From Thermoplasmata archaeon (lineage in GTDB: Archaea; Thermoplasmatota; Thermoplasmata; Thermoplasmatales; Thermoplasmataceae): a stretch of 64,000 nt of DNA. The notes beneath the pieces were generated by a model. It had not been told where the DNA came from and ran no database searches. It saw only the letters and a list, made by a program, of their open reading frames with translations. Positions 35,751 through 43,693 of the stretch are shown piece by piece. Position 1 is the first letter of the stretch, and every line of letters starts with the position of its first letter. The stretch covers positions 62,001-126,000 of the forward strand of contig JAKADM010000002.1 in the NCBI GenBank assembly GCA_021820525.1, in the 5' to 3' direction. The translations under genes and the position numbers were made by a program.

Positions 35751-37457
35751 ATGAAGGGAATGGGTCTAAATAAAAGAAAAAAATTTGATCTGAACAAAAA
35801 CATTATGAGGATTGTCCTTTCGATTTTCATTGCCACAGTCATTGCGGCCCCCATGGGGTTTGCCATTCCTCCAGCACACACAGGGGATTCAGGCAATCAT
35901 GATGCCAGTACATCCCATGCATTTCAGGTTTATGGCCCAAACAGTTCCGGGAAGATAAGGCACGTAATAGTTGTTATAGAGGAGAACCAGGCCTTTGACA
36001 CCATATTCGGGACCTATCCATTTGGATACAGGCCCATTGTGAATAATATAACAGATGCTGTGATGAAACCCACAGGGCTGTATACCAACGTGAGCCAGCT
36101 AAAAAATTCAAACGGCGTTCTTTCATACATATCTGTTCCAAAGGTGCCATGGTTCAATGTGTTTGGAACGGCAAGCCCTTACTATGCAGACGGCAATTCA
36201 ACCATTGACCCCTATGAAGGGTGGAGTTCCTACCATGGGGATTACTGGTTTGATACGGAAAACGGCTTCTATTATTATTCTGGACCCCAGTCAATGGCCT
36301 ATTTCTCCTATGAACAGGTTGGTATTCTATGGGATTACGCAGAGGAATATTCCATATCGGACAACTATTTTGCACCTGTAATGGGGTTCACTGAACCAAA
36401 CAGGGTGGCCTATCTTCTTGGGGAGCCCGCAAATATTTACAGCGATTCTGCAGAGAATGTTGCCCCTTTCAACAGCACAATAATGGGACAGCTGGAGAAA
36501 AACAATGTGAGCTGGGGATACTATGCCTATGATCTCCATAGGGGAAAGATTCCATGGCCCGTGAATGAGTTTAATGGCGCATACAATTATTTGGGCCACT
36601 TTGGGAACGTGACAGATTTTGAGAATGAATTGAGAGGAAATAATTTTCCCAATGTTTCATGGCTCATGTTCCTCGGGGGAAGCAATGGCCAGTATGACAT
36701 GCACCCGCCCTATAACATACTTTCAGGCTCAGAAAAACTTGCCTCTGTGTTAAATTGTGTTGAAACAAGCAAATACTGGAATTCCACTGCAGTTTTCGTA
36801 ACCTTTGATGAGGGTGGGGGATATTATGATCAGATTACGCCCCCATCCATCAACCACTTTGGCCTTGGTCAGAGGATACCCCTGATTGTGATTTCACCCT
36901 ATGCCAGGGAGGCCTTCGTGGGAAATCAGACCATATCAGGATACACAATTACGGGATTCATCGATAATACCTTCGGCCTGCCCTATCTTACAAAGACCGT
37001 TGCGGAGAGCAATACCCTGGGAATGTTACAGATGTTTAATTTTACAAAAAATCCAAGATCTCCCATCGTCATAAACCCGGACAGCTGGACCTATCCCATG
37101 AAACTTCAATATCCTGTACACTACGGCTATTTTGCCTCGGTGCGTGATCACACGGGATATGCATCCATATACCCTGCACCTGGAATCGGTTATCTCCTTC
37201 CCCTTGAACTGGCTGGATTCATAATTATGGCCATATCTTTCAAATTCAAGAAATTCCTGTATATACCCCTTCCCCTGTTTGTTGTGGCCATATCCATTTC
37301 AGCCTACGTAAACCAGTATGACAATATATATTCGTTCATCATGGAATATTACCTGTTTTCGTCCCTTATCGGCCTTCTTGTTGCAGCTGTTCTCCTGTTC
37401 AGGAAGCTCAAAAAGGAGGGCAGGTTTAATAAAAAATCTCCAGCGAGGAATGTTTGA
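35751..37457 (+). CDS. Exported phosphoesterase (phospholipase C/acid phosphatase-like) with C-terminal membrane anchor
   Basis: 568 aa. A hydrophobic signal/anchor lies at about 20-38; the phosphoesterase family signature begins HVIVVIEENQAFDTIFGTYP; later FVTFDEGGGYYDQITPP carries the metal-binding Asp/Glu motif and GLGQRIPLIVISPYA follows. This matches the PF04185-type family (phospholipase C, AcpA). Three C-terminal transmembrane helices (about 478-550) are unusual for the family and would tether the enzyme outside the cell. Many N-x-S/T sequons. Likely role: phosphate or lipid scavenging. A small membrane protein gene follows immediately. Confidence 0.85.
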   Translation: MKGMGLNKRKKFDLNKNIMRIVLSIFIATVIAAPMGFAIPPAHTGDSGNHDASTSHAFQVYGPNSSGKIRHVIVVIEENQAFDTIFGTYPFGYRPIVNNITDAVMKPTGLYTNVSQLKNSNGVLSYISVPKVPWFNVFGTASPYYADGNSTIDPYEGWSSYHGDYWFDTENGFYYYSGPQSMAYFSYEQVGILWDYAEEYSISDNYFAPVMGFTEPNRVAYLLGEPANIYSDSAENVAPFNSTIMGQLEKNNVSWGYYAYDLHRGKIPWPVNEFNGAYNYLGHFGNVTDFENELRGNNFPNVSWLMFLGGSNGQYDMHPPYNILSGSEKLASVLNCVETSKYWNSTAVFVTFDEGGGYYDQITPPSINHFGLGQRIPLIVISPYAREAFVGNQTISGYTITGFIDNTFGLPYLTKTVAESNTLGMLQMFNFTKNPRSPIVINPDSWTYPMKLQYPVHYGYFASVRDHTGYASIYPAPGIGYLLPLELAGFIIMAISFKFKKFLYIPLPLFVVAISISAYVNQYDNIYSFIMEYYLFSSLIGLLVAAVLLFRKLKKEGRFNKKSPARNV

Positions 37458-37517
37458 ATGTTTTACCCTGAAGCTTTCCTCATATCTTTCATTCCCTGTA
37501 CCTTTGAGGGCGGTGAG

Positions 37518-37991
37518 ATGTCCGTATTTTCCATGGCAGCCTCTTCCACAAACAGGAAAAGCGGAGATATGGGAACAATAGTGGGTGTCATAATTGTATT
37601 TATGCTCATCTATCTGACCTATGTGTATCTCCCCGTGCTCATAAACGATCAGGTTGAAAAGATTATGAAAACAGCCATTGGCCTGATCTTCATTGGAATC
37701 GGCACTGCCGTCCTGCTTTTCTTTGACAGCAGATCATCCTCCGGATCTTTTTTTACTGCAGCCTTTGGAATTGCTGCAGAGGGGATTGAAGTTGACCTGT
37801 TCCAGATATCATCCTATCTCATTACAGGCCATCTGTTTTCGGCCCTTCTTGGAGGAATTCTTGGTTTTATTCTTGTCCTGGCCATTTTCAGAATACTTGC
37901 CATAAGGCTTAAGGATTCCGTTATGAAAGGTACAGCAATAGTTATAATGTATGGCATTGGCTTTATCGTTCTGACCAGCGGGTTTTTTTAA
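37518..37991 (+). CDS. Integral membrane protein, unknown function
   Basis: 157 aa from the ATG at 37518, which has a GAGGG site 7 nt upstream; the frame is open from an ATG at 37458 directly after the stop of the phosphoesterase. Four hydrophobic segments: TIVGVIIVFMLIYLTYVYLPV, IGLIFIGIGTAVLLFF, LFSALLGGILGFILVLAIF and TAIVIMYGIGFIVLTSGFF. Coupled to the phosphoesterase gene, so possibly a partner at the membrane. No family recognised. Confidence 0.65.
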   Translation: MSVFSMAASSTNRKSGDMGTIVGVIIVFMLIYLTYVYLPVLINDQVEKIMKTAIGLIFIGIGTAVLLFFDSRSSSGSFFTAAFGIAAEGIEVDLFQISSYLITGHLFSALLGGILGFILVLAIFRILAIRLKDSVMKGTAIVIMYGIGFIVLTSGFF

Positions 37992-38008
37992 AAATATCTT
38001 ATTTTTAA
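37988..38008. terminator. Bidirectional AT-only hairpin between convergent genes
   Basis: TTAAAAATA-TCT-TATTTTTAA forms a 9-bp perfect stem overlapping the stop codon of the membrane protein gene and facing the end of the acetyltransferase gene, with a T-run just before it. Plausible transcription terminator for both strands. Confidence 0.45.
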
Positions 38009-38063
38009 GAAATCCATACAAATATGATCTTCCAAATTATGCATAATTAATTTATAAGAAATC

Positions 38064-38618
38064 TCAGGAATTGTTTGGATTGAGAAGTTCATACATGTAC
38101 GAATCAACATATCCGTGACCCGGTACATAATGATCCCTTTCCATGGTGGCACACTTCCTGAAACCATTTGATTCCAGTACCCTTGAGGATGCGGGATTTA
38201 CGGCATATACCTGTGTGTACAGTTTCCTGAGATTGAGTGTAGTGAATGCGAAATCTATCATAAGCGAAAGTGCTTCCTTCATGAATCCCCTGTTCCAGTG
38301 TTCCCTTTGGAGATAATAACCAACATGGCCCCTTCCATCCCTGTCTATGGGATTTATTCCAATTACTCCGATTGTTTCGTTGTTTTCATTGAGTTTTATG
38401 GAAAAATTCACGTTCTCCCCATATACGTTTGCCCTATTGTCGATCCATTCGTATTCCTCCACAAGGGAATATATCTTTCCGGGAGATGAAAGCATTCTGT
38501 GAACCTCCTGGTCATTGATTATTCTGTACAATATAGGAGCATCATCTCTGGTGAGAACTGCCAGGGAGATCTTTTTCCCCTTTTTTATTATGACAGGGTC
38601 CATAAGGGGCACAGGCAA
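38064..38618 (-). CDS. GNAT-family N-acetyltransferase (RimJ/RimL-like)
   Basis: 184 aa. The acetyl-CoA binding region is GHVGYYLQREHWNRGFMKEAL; NLRKLYTQVYAVNPASSRVLESNGF is the typical GNAT C-terminal half. An alternative ATG at 38603 (MDPVI) is equally possible. The protein acetylates an amine, perhaps a ribosomal protein N-terminus, but the substrate is unknown. Confidence 0.87.
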   Translation of the reverse strand: MPVPLMDPVIIKKGKKISLAVLTRDDAPILYRIINDQEVHRMLSSPGKIYSLVEEYEWIDNRANVYGENVNFSIKLNENNETIGVIGINPIDRDGRGHVGYYLQREHWNRGFMKEALSLMIDFAFTTLNLRKLYTQVYAVNPASSRVLESNGFRKCATMERDHYVPGHGYVDSYMYELLNPNNS

Positions 38619-38700
38619 ATGTCTCCTTAAATTTTTCCCACTGAACTTTTTTAAATGCTTTATGCAACGATTAAATATTAAGTTCTTTTATACTTATAGA

Positions 38701-39303
38701 TTGCACCCTCACAACCTGATCCCGCCAGACGTTTTCGGTTTTTCCCAGTTCACAGTATACCTCATACTCATACTCATAGGCCTGGCGCTCACCTTCAGGG
38801 GAAAAACTGCCTGGAAGTACATAACAGTGGCACTGGGAGCATATATGGGTTTTGTCATAACTGCCATACTGATGGTACGTCTCCATGTGACAGGTGCCCC
38901 TGATATACTCATCCTTGCCATAGGTGCAGTTCTTGGGGGCGTTATATTTTCCTTCCTTGCAGAGCTGGCGGTTTGTGTCGCTTTGGGCGGAGGGGTTGCC
39001 ATTGGCATATATGCATTCACCCCTGCAGGAATTGTCCTTGCAGGGATAATTGGAATCATTGTCATAGCCATATCCTATATTCGCTTTGAAAGAATATCCC
39101 TCTATGTGGCAGCATTCGCAGGGGGTCTTGCCATATGGTTTTCCCTTTATGGAATGGGACTTCCCGATGCAAGTGCGCAGGTATTTGCGGCGGCCATAAT
39201 GATAAGCGGGATCATATTGCAAAAATATGAGGAAAATAATGATAGGAGGCCAAAAAAACCAAAGAAACCATCACGGGAAATGTCTATTGATGATGAGTAC
39301 TGA
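38701..39303 (+). CDS. Polytopic membrane protein (DUF4203/TM198-like)
   Basis: 200 aa starting from a TTG at 38701. That start is supported by TTAAATATT (38671-38679) 26 bp upstream; the frame continues to an ATG at 38515, which overlaps the opposite acetyltransferase gene and adds a non-membrane stretch. Six or seven hydrophobic helices with small residues (LALTFRGKTAWKYITVALGAY, LAVCVALGGGVAIGIYAF) and a basic/acidic tail ending SREMSIDDEY. Resembles TM198-like proteins; function unknown. Its 3' end overlaps the convergent EtfBA gene by 20 bp. Confidence 0.65.
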   Translation: MHPHNLIPPDVFGFSQFTVYLILILIGLALTFRGKTAWKYITVALGAYMGFVITAILMVRLHVTGAPDILILAIGAVLGGVIFSFLAELAVCVALGGGVAIGIYAFTPAGIVLAGIIGIIVIAISYIRFERISLYVAAFAGGLAIWFSLYGMGLPDASAQVFAAAIMISGIILQKYEENNDRRPKKPKKPSREMSIDDEY

Positions 39304-40993
39304 TCCTGTTTATGAATTCAACGGCATCACCATTGCAAACATAGTCTGCAAGATGGTTTATGGGTGCCTCGGGATTGTTGTTTATGGCAAGAATGGTTTT
39401 TGCATATCTGAGCCCGGCCATGTGGTAGTCCATGCCGGCCACGCCTATGGCAACATAAAGATCGGGAGATATGGATGTTCCGGTGATCCCGATCTGGGTC
39501 TGCCTGGGCATCATCCTCATATCCACCACAGGCCTTGAGGCACCTGCAGCTATGTGATTTTCCTCGCAAAACTTCACTACCTTTTCGATGTCTGCCCTGT
39601 TTTTAACACCTCTTCCTATCCCAAGAACAACCGCTGCCTTGTTAACAGGCATGAATTTGCTTTCCACCAGATCTGTTTTCAAAACCTTATATTCACCAGA
39701 ATCCTCAATCCTTATTGTTTCAACATCAAGGCTCGAGTTTGAAATCTTCTTTGCGAACATTCCTGGCCTTACCGTTGCCATTTCTGGCTTTGTTCTGGAA
39801 CTTATCCTTGCCACAATGCCACCACCAAAGGCTGGCTTGAATTGAATCAGCCTTTTGTTTTCATAACTTACGTCAACGCAGTCTGCGGTCAGACCCAGTG
39901 ATTTTTCAGCCGCAATCATTCCTGCTACATCCCTTCCTGTGGAGTTTGAGGGGAACAGAATGAATTCTGGTTTAATCCTGTCCATAAGTTCAACTATTTT
40001 TTGTTCCAGTGAAAATATATCTGATCCATCAAGATAATAATATTTGTTCGCGGCCATTCCTTTGAGTTTTTCAGGTGGTATGTTTCCAGCCATTATCACA
40101 TTGAATCCATTTTCCCTTCCCATATCATTGAGTTTTGCGCTTATCTCCATTGATACTTCAGGATCCAGGAAGGCTATGCCCATAAGGGTGCCCTTAGATC
40201 CATCACTGTTTATTTCAGTGATCTCAGCCTTTATTCCACTGTTCCTGTTTTTCAGATGGGAATAAAGGATTTCCAGAGCTTTTTCCATATCAACCTTTTC
40301 GCCCTTCCTTTCTCTTCTTACTTCCTGTGTTCCCTCTACAACTGTAAGTGATCCCTTGCTTCCATCAAAATCAAGATTCATTAATTTTGAATCGATTGTG
40401 AATATCCTTTCCTCAACATTCTGCATATTCTCATCTGCCTTCCTTGCCCTGTTGATCTTTTCGCTTACGGATATGACCATGGGAAGCCTGGAACTTATGT
40501 GCCTGATCCCATCTTCAAAATCCTGCTCCATTTCCACATGATCCTGAACAAAATCTATCTTTGAAATTGCAGAAAAGAACCGCATGTTTAACATCTTCGC
40601 TGTTTCAGGGGGAACCTGGGATGTTTCACCATCAAGGGAATATCTTCCAGCCAGAATAAGATCGGGTTTCCTGGAAGAGATGAATTTTGAAAGTATAAAG
40701 GATGTTGCCCAGGTATCCGATCCTCCAAATTTCCTGTCGGAAATAAGGAAAGCCCGATCTGCACCCATTCTTATGGCCTCTTCCAGAATTGCCCTTGCCT
40801 GGGGTGGCCCCATGGATATGACCTCAACCTCAGCGCCCATTTTTTCCTTTATTCTTATTCCTTCCTCAACGGCCCTTCTGTCGAAGGAATTCATATTCAA
40901 TGGAACGTTGTCCCTTATGATTCTTCCTGTTGCAGGGTCGAATTTTATCTGGTTAACATCTGGTACCTGTTTTGCCAGAACGATTATTTTCAT
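39284..40993 (-). CDS. Fused electron transfer flavoprotein, EtfB-EtfA
   Basis: 569-aa fusion. The N-terminal 240 residues are EtfB-like (MKIIVLAKQVPDVNQIKFD, SLDGETSQVPPETAKML), and the rest is EtfA-like with the FAD-binding domain (PSNSTGRDVAGMIAAEKS, VLGIGRGV, GASRPVVDM, GITGTSISPDLYVAIGVAG). In the FAD loop the usual GK is GT and the usual SGAIQH is AGMDYH, so the flavin environment differs from the split ETF at 57257-58893. The gene overlaps a Rieske protein gene by 4 nt (ATGA). It carries electrons from flavin dehydrogenases to the respiratory chain, possibly through the Rieske protein. Confidence 0.93.
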   Translation of the reverse strand: MKIIVLAKQVPDVNQIKFDPATGRIIRDNVPLNMNSFDRRAVEEGIRIKEKMGAEVEVISMGPPQARAILEEAIRMGADRAFLISDRKFGGSDTWATSFILSKFISSRKPDLILAGRYSLDGETSQVPPETAKMLNMRFFSAISKIDFVQDHVEMEQDFEDGIRHISSRLPMVISVSEKINRARKADENMQNVEERIFTIDSKLMNLDFDGSKGSLTVVEGTQEVRRERKGEKVDMEKALEILYSHLKNRNSGIKAEITEINSDGSKGTLMGIAFLDPEVSMEISAKLNDMGRENGFNVIMAGNIPPEKLKGMAANKYYYLDGSDIFSLEQKIVELMDRIKPEFILFPSNSTGRDVAGMIAAEKSLGLTADCVDVSYENKRLIQFKPAFGGGIVARISSRTKPEMATVRPGMFAKKISNSSLDVETIRIEDSGEYKVLKTDLVESKFMPVNKAAVVLGIGRGVKNRADIEKVVKFCEENHIAAGASRPVVDMRMMPRQTQIGITGTSISPDLYVAIGVAGMDYHMAGLRYAKTILAINNNPEAPINHLADYVCNGDAVEFINRISTHHQ

Positions 40994-41325
40994 AGATCAA
41001 CCATCACGTCCCCGTTTTCCACCTTTACTTTGTATGATTTCAACGGCGATATGTCTCCTGCACCCTCTGGAGGACTTATGACACTCCCGTCCTTTGGGTT
41101 GAAGGTTGCGAAATGGTTTGGACATATTAACTGGTGATCGTCCACAAAGCCATCTGCAAGATCATAATCTTCGTGGGTGCACAGATGGGATGTGGCGTAA
41201 AAGTTTCCTCCATCCTTTATTATCAAAATCTCTCTGTCACCGGCCTTTACCTTTGCCAGGTCTCCGTCTTTCATACTGCTCTCCTTACCAACTTTGTACC
41301 ATGTCATAATGTTCCATATTTCCAT
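40990..41325 (-). CDS. Rieske [2Fe-2S] ferredoxin-like protein
   Basis: 111 aa, soluble. Cluster ligands are Cys49-x-His51 (CTHEDYDLADGF) and Cys68-x-x-His71 (CPNHFATFNPKDG), typical of Rieske ferredoxins of the dioxygenase type. An AT-rich element (about 41342-41355) 25 bp upstream of the ATG supports this start. First gene of a two-gene operon with the fused ETF, and divergent from a SufR-like regulator gene 79 bp away. Proposed role: electron partner of the fused ETF (inference from coupling). Confidence 0.92.
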   Translation of the reverse strand: MEIWNIMTWYKVGKESSMKDGDLAKVKAGDREILIIKDGGNFYATSHLCTHEDYDLADGFVDDHQLICPNHFATFNPKDGSVISPPEGAGDISPLKSYKVKVENGDVMVDL

Positions 41326-41404
41326 AATATTTAGAATTATTGAATTTTAAAATATACAGGGTCGGGAATCAAAAGGATTAATAAAGTTTATAATATGGTG
41401 TTTT

Positions 41405-42037
41405 GTGGTAGAAACCGGCAGGTCAGGGAGGTCAAATTTCAAGGTTCTTGAAACCATTAAAAAACTGGGAACGCCCTCCCTTTCAGATCTGGCTAAGGAA
41501 ATGAAGATATCAAAAACTGCTGTGTTGAAACATATCTATTCCCTTGAAAGGCAGGGTTATGTGGAACGTTCCTATGTAACCACTGGAAGAGGGAGGCCAG
41601 TATGCAGAATTTCACTAACGGACAATGCCTCAGGAGAATTTCAAAATATATACCAGCAGATAGCACAGGAGGCATTATCATATATTGAGGAGAACTTTGG
41701 CTGTGCCCTTATTAATAAGGTGCTTGAGGCAAGAAATGAAAAGATGCTGAAAAGGTACGAAGATATTTTTAAGGATATGGAAACGGGAAAGATGGTCAGC
41801 AAACTGGAAGAGATAAGAAACAGGGAAGGGTATATAGCGGAGAGTGACCATCTCATCGAGGGAAAGTATGAACTGAAGGAATACAACTGCCCCCTCATAA
41901 AAATTGCAGAAAAATACAGATCTGCCTGTGAATATGAGAGGAAATTTTTCGAGGATCTTCTCAACATGGATGTTTCCATTATAAAAACTGTGTTTGACGA
42001 TTCCAGAGGATGCACATTCATTTTAAAGGAAAGATAG
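41405..42037 (+). CDS. SufR-like iron-sulfur-responsive transcriptional regulator
   Basis: 210 aa, GTG start. The N-terminal winged helix (LSDLAKEMKISKTAVLKHIYSLERQGYVERS, split here as residues about 27-58) is followed by a helical linker and a C-terminal cysteine region: NCPLIKIAEKYRSACEY then DSRGCTFIL. The first two Cys are 12 residues apart and the last follows 27 later. The SufR pattern as I recall it is C-x12-C-x13-C-x14-C, so the third Cys is Asp here. It probably binds an Fe-S cluster and senses iron or oxidants. Divergent placement from the Rieske/ETF operon suggests that operon as target. Confidence 0.82.
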   Translation: MVETGRSGRSNFKVLETIKKLGTPSLSDLAKEMKISKTAVLKHIYSLERQGYVERSYVTTGRGRPVCRISLTDNASGEFQNIYQQIAQEALSYIEENFGCALINKVLEARNEKMLKRYEDIFKDMETGKMVSKLEEIRNREGYIAESDHLIEGKYELKEYNCPLIKIAEKYRSACEYERKFFEDLLNMDVSIIKTVFDDSRGCTFILKER

Positions 42038-42109
42038 TTTCATTTATATTGATTTATTTTTATCTCAATTTGATGGAATATTATAAATCAAATCCTGCCA
42101 TATCCACCT

Positions 42110-42982
42110 ATGGATGCCGGGGAGAAGAACAAAATACTTGAGGCTGGAAAACTTGGAAAAATGGCCCTGGAATATGCACAATCTTTGATTGAGCCTGGAG
42201 CACTCTTCCTTGATGTTGCCGAAAAAACTGAAGATTATATAAGAGAAAACGGAGGAAAACCATCCTTTCCATTAAATTTATCCATCAACAATGAAGCTGC
42301 TCATTATACGCCATCACCAAACGATAAGAAGGTGTTCAAAACGGGTGACCTTGTTAAGGTAGATATAGGTGCCCAGGTTGACGGGTACATATCGGATAAT
42401 GCTGCAACTGTGGAGGTTGGAGGAAAGGGAGAATACAGCAATCTCATAGATTGCACAAGGGAAGCACTCAATGCAGCCCTTAAGGTTTTAAGACCAAATA
42501 TAGAAATATACAAAATAGGCCAGGCCATTGGAGAGAAGATTGAATCCTTTGGGTTCAAACCTGTAAGGAACCTTGGAGGCCATGGGATAAAAAGGTATGA
42601 TCTCCATTCAACCATATTCATACCAAACTATGATGATGGAAATGGAAGAAGAATTGAACCTGGACAGCTGATTGCCATTGAGCCCTTTGCATCCACGGGA
42701 ATAGGAATGATCCACAATGGGCCTGGCGGCAACATATACATATTCAGCGGAACAAAACCGAAAAAGGATGACCCTGTCATAGAGAATTTCAGCACCCTTC
42801 CCTTCGCAGAAAGGTGGCTTGCAAAAGTTATGCCCGACTATAAAGAATACCTTAGAAAAAATATGTTCATGAAGCAGATATCCCATTTCTCCATATTGAA
42901 AGAGCATAAGGGTGCCATGATATCTCAGGCAGAGCACACCATTCTTTTTGACGGAGATCAGGTTATTGTGACAACATCATAA
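42110..42982 (+). CDS. map: Methionine aminopeptidase, type II
   Basis: 290-aa metallopeptidase removing initiator methionine. Metal ligands appear in DIGAQVDGYISDNAATV (two Asp), NLGGHGIKRYDLH (His), IEPFAS (Glu) and AEHTILF (Glu). The helical insertion between His and Glu marks the archaeal/eukaryotic type II. Stand-alone gene; its stop overlaps the convergent thymidylate kinase gene by 6 bp. Confidence 0.96.
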   Translation: MDAGEKNKILEAGKLGKMALEYAQSLIEPGALFLDVAEKTEDYIRENGGKPSFPLNLSINNEAAHYTPSPNDKKVFKTGDLVKVDIGAQVDGYISDNAATVEVGGKGEYSNLIDCTREALNAALKVLRPNIEIYKIGQAIGEKIESFGFKPVRNLGGHGIKRYDLHSTIFIPNYDDGNGRRIEPGQLIAIEPFASTGIGMIHNGPGGNIYIFSGTKPKKDDPVIENFSTLPFAERWLAKVMPDYKEYLRKNMFMKQISHFSILKEHKGAMISQAEHTILFDGDQVIVTTS

Positions 42983-43591
42983 TTTTTCAATACATTCCAA
43001 TGCAATTTCAAGGATCTTTTCTCTGTTTAATTTCCCATCAATTTTTTTGAAACTTTTTGAGAACATCTTCCTTTCTATTGCCTTATTATACAGGGAATAA
43101 ACATCTCTCAAATATTCTTCCTTTTCAAACATAATAAGATCGCTTTCCTCACTTCTTCTCTCCATGAACATCTTTTCATTAAAATCAATGAATATGGTTA
43201 AATCAGGTTCCATATGGGAGAAGTTCAAAAAGTTCCCAATCCATGAAAAAAATTCATCCTCATTCTCAAAATGATCCTTGAAATAAACGCCCTGATATGC
43301 CAGTGTGGACAGGGTGTATCTGTCGCATATCACATATTTTCCCATTTTCAGATGCTCCTCTATTTTCCTGTTATGATTTATTCTGTCCCTCATGAACATT
43401 GCTGTCAAAATAAGATATTCATTCCTCTTTAGATGATCAATTATATTCAGGCCAGAATCGAAAAATTCTGTGGGTTCGTGGGTATAAAACACGTCCTTTT
43501 TATTTTCCGCCAGTTTTTCCTTTATGGATCTTGAAAGCGTTGTTTTTCCTGATTTGTCTATACCCTCGAGAACAATGAATTTCCCTGTCAT
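42977..43591 (-). CDS. tmk: Thymidylate kinase
   Basis: 204-aa dTMP kinase supplying dTDP. P-loop LEGIDKSGKTT at residues 8-18, the substrate motif EPTEF, DRYTLSTLAYQG (DR-Y motif) and the LID region RRSEESD are present. Convergent with methionine aminopeptidase and divergent from the PLP enzyme gene 102 bp away. Confidence 0.93.
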   Translation of the reverse strand: MTGKFIVLEGIDKSGKTTLSRSIKEKLAENKKDVFYTHEPTEFFDSGLNIIDHLKRNEYLILTAMFMRDRINHNRKIEEHLKMGKYVICDRYTLSTLAYQGVYFKDHFENEDEFFSWIGNFLNFSHMEPDLTIFIDFNEKMFMERRSEESDLIMFEKEEYLRDVYSLYNKAIERKMFSKSFKKIDGKLNREKILEIALECIEKL

Positions 43592-43693
43592 TTAAATTCT
43601 GCCATTCCTCCATGTTAAGCATGGATAATTATTTTTCAGTGAATACATATTTTAAAATGAAAAACAATTTAAATGCCATACCACTTTAAGCCT

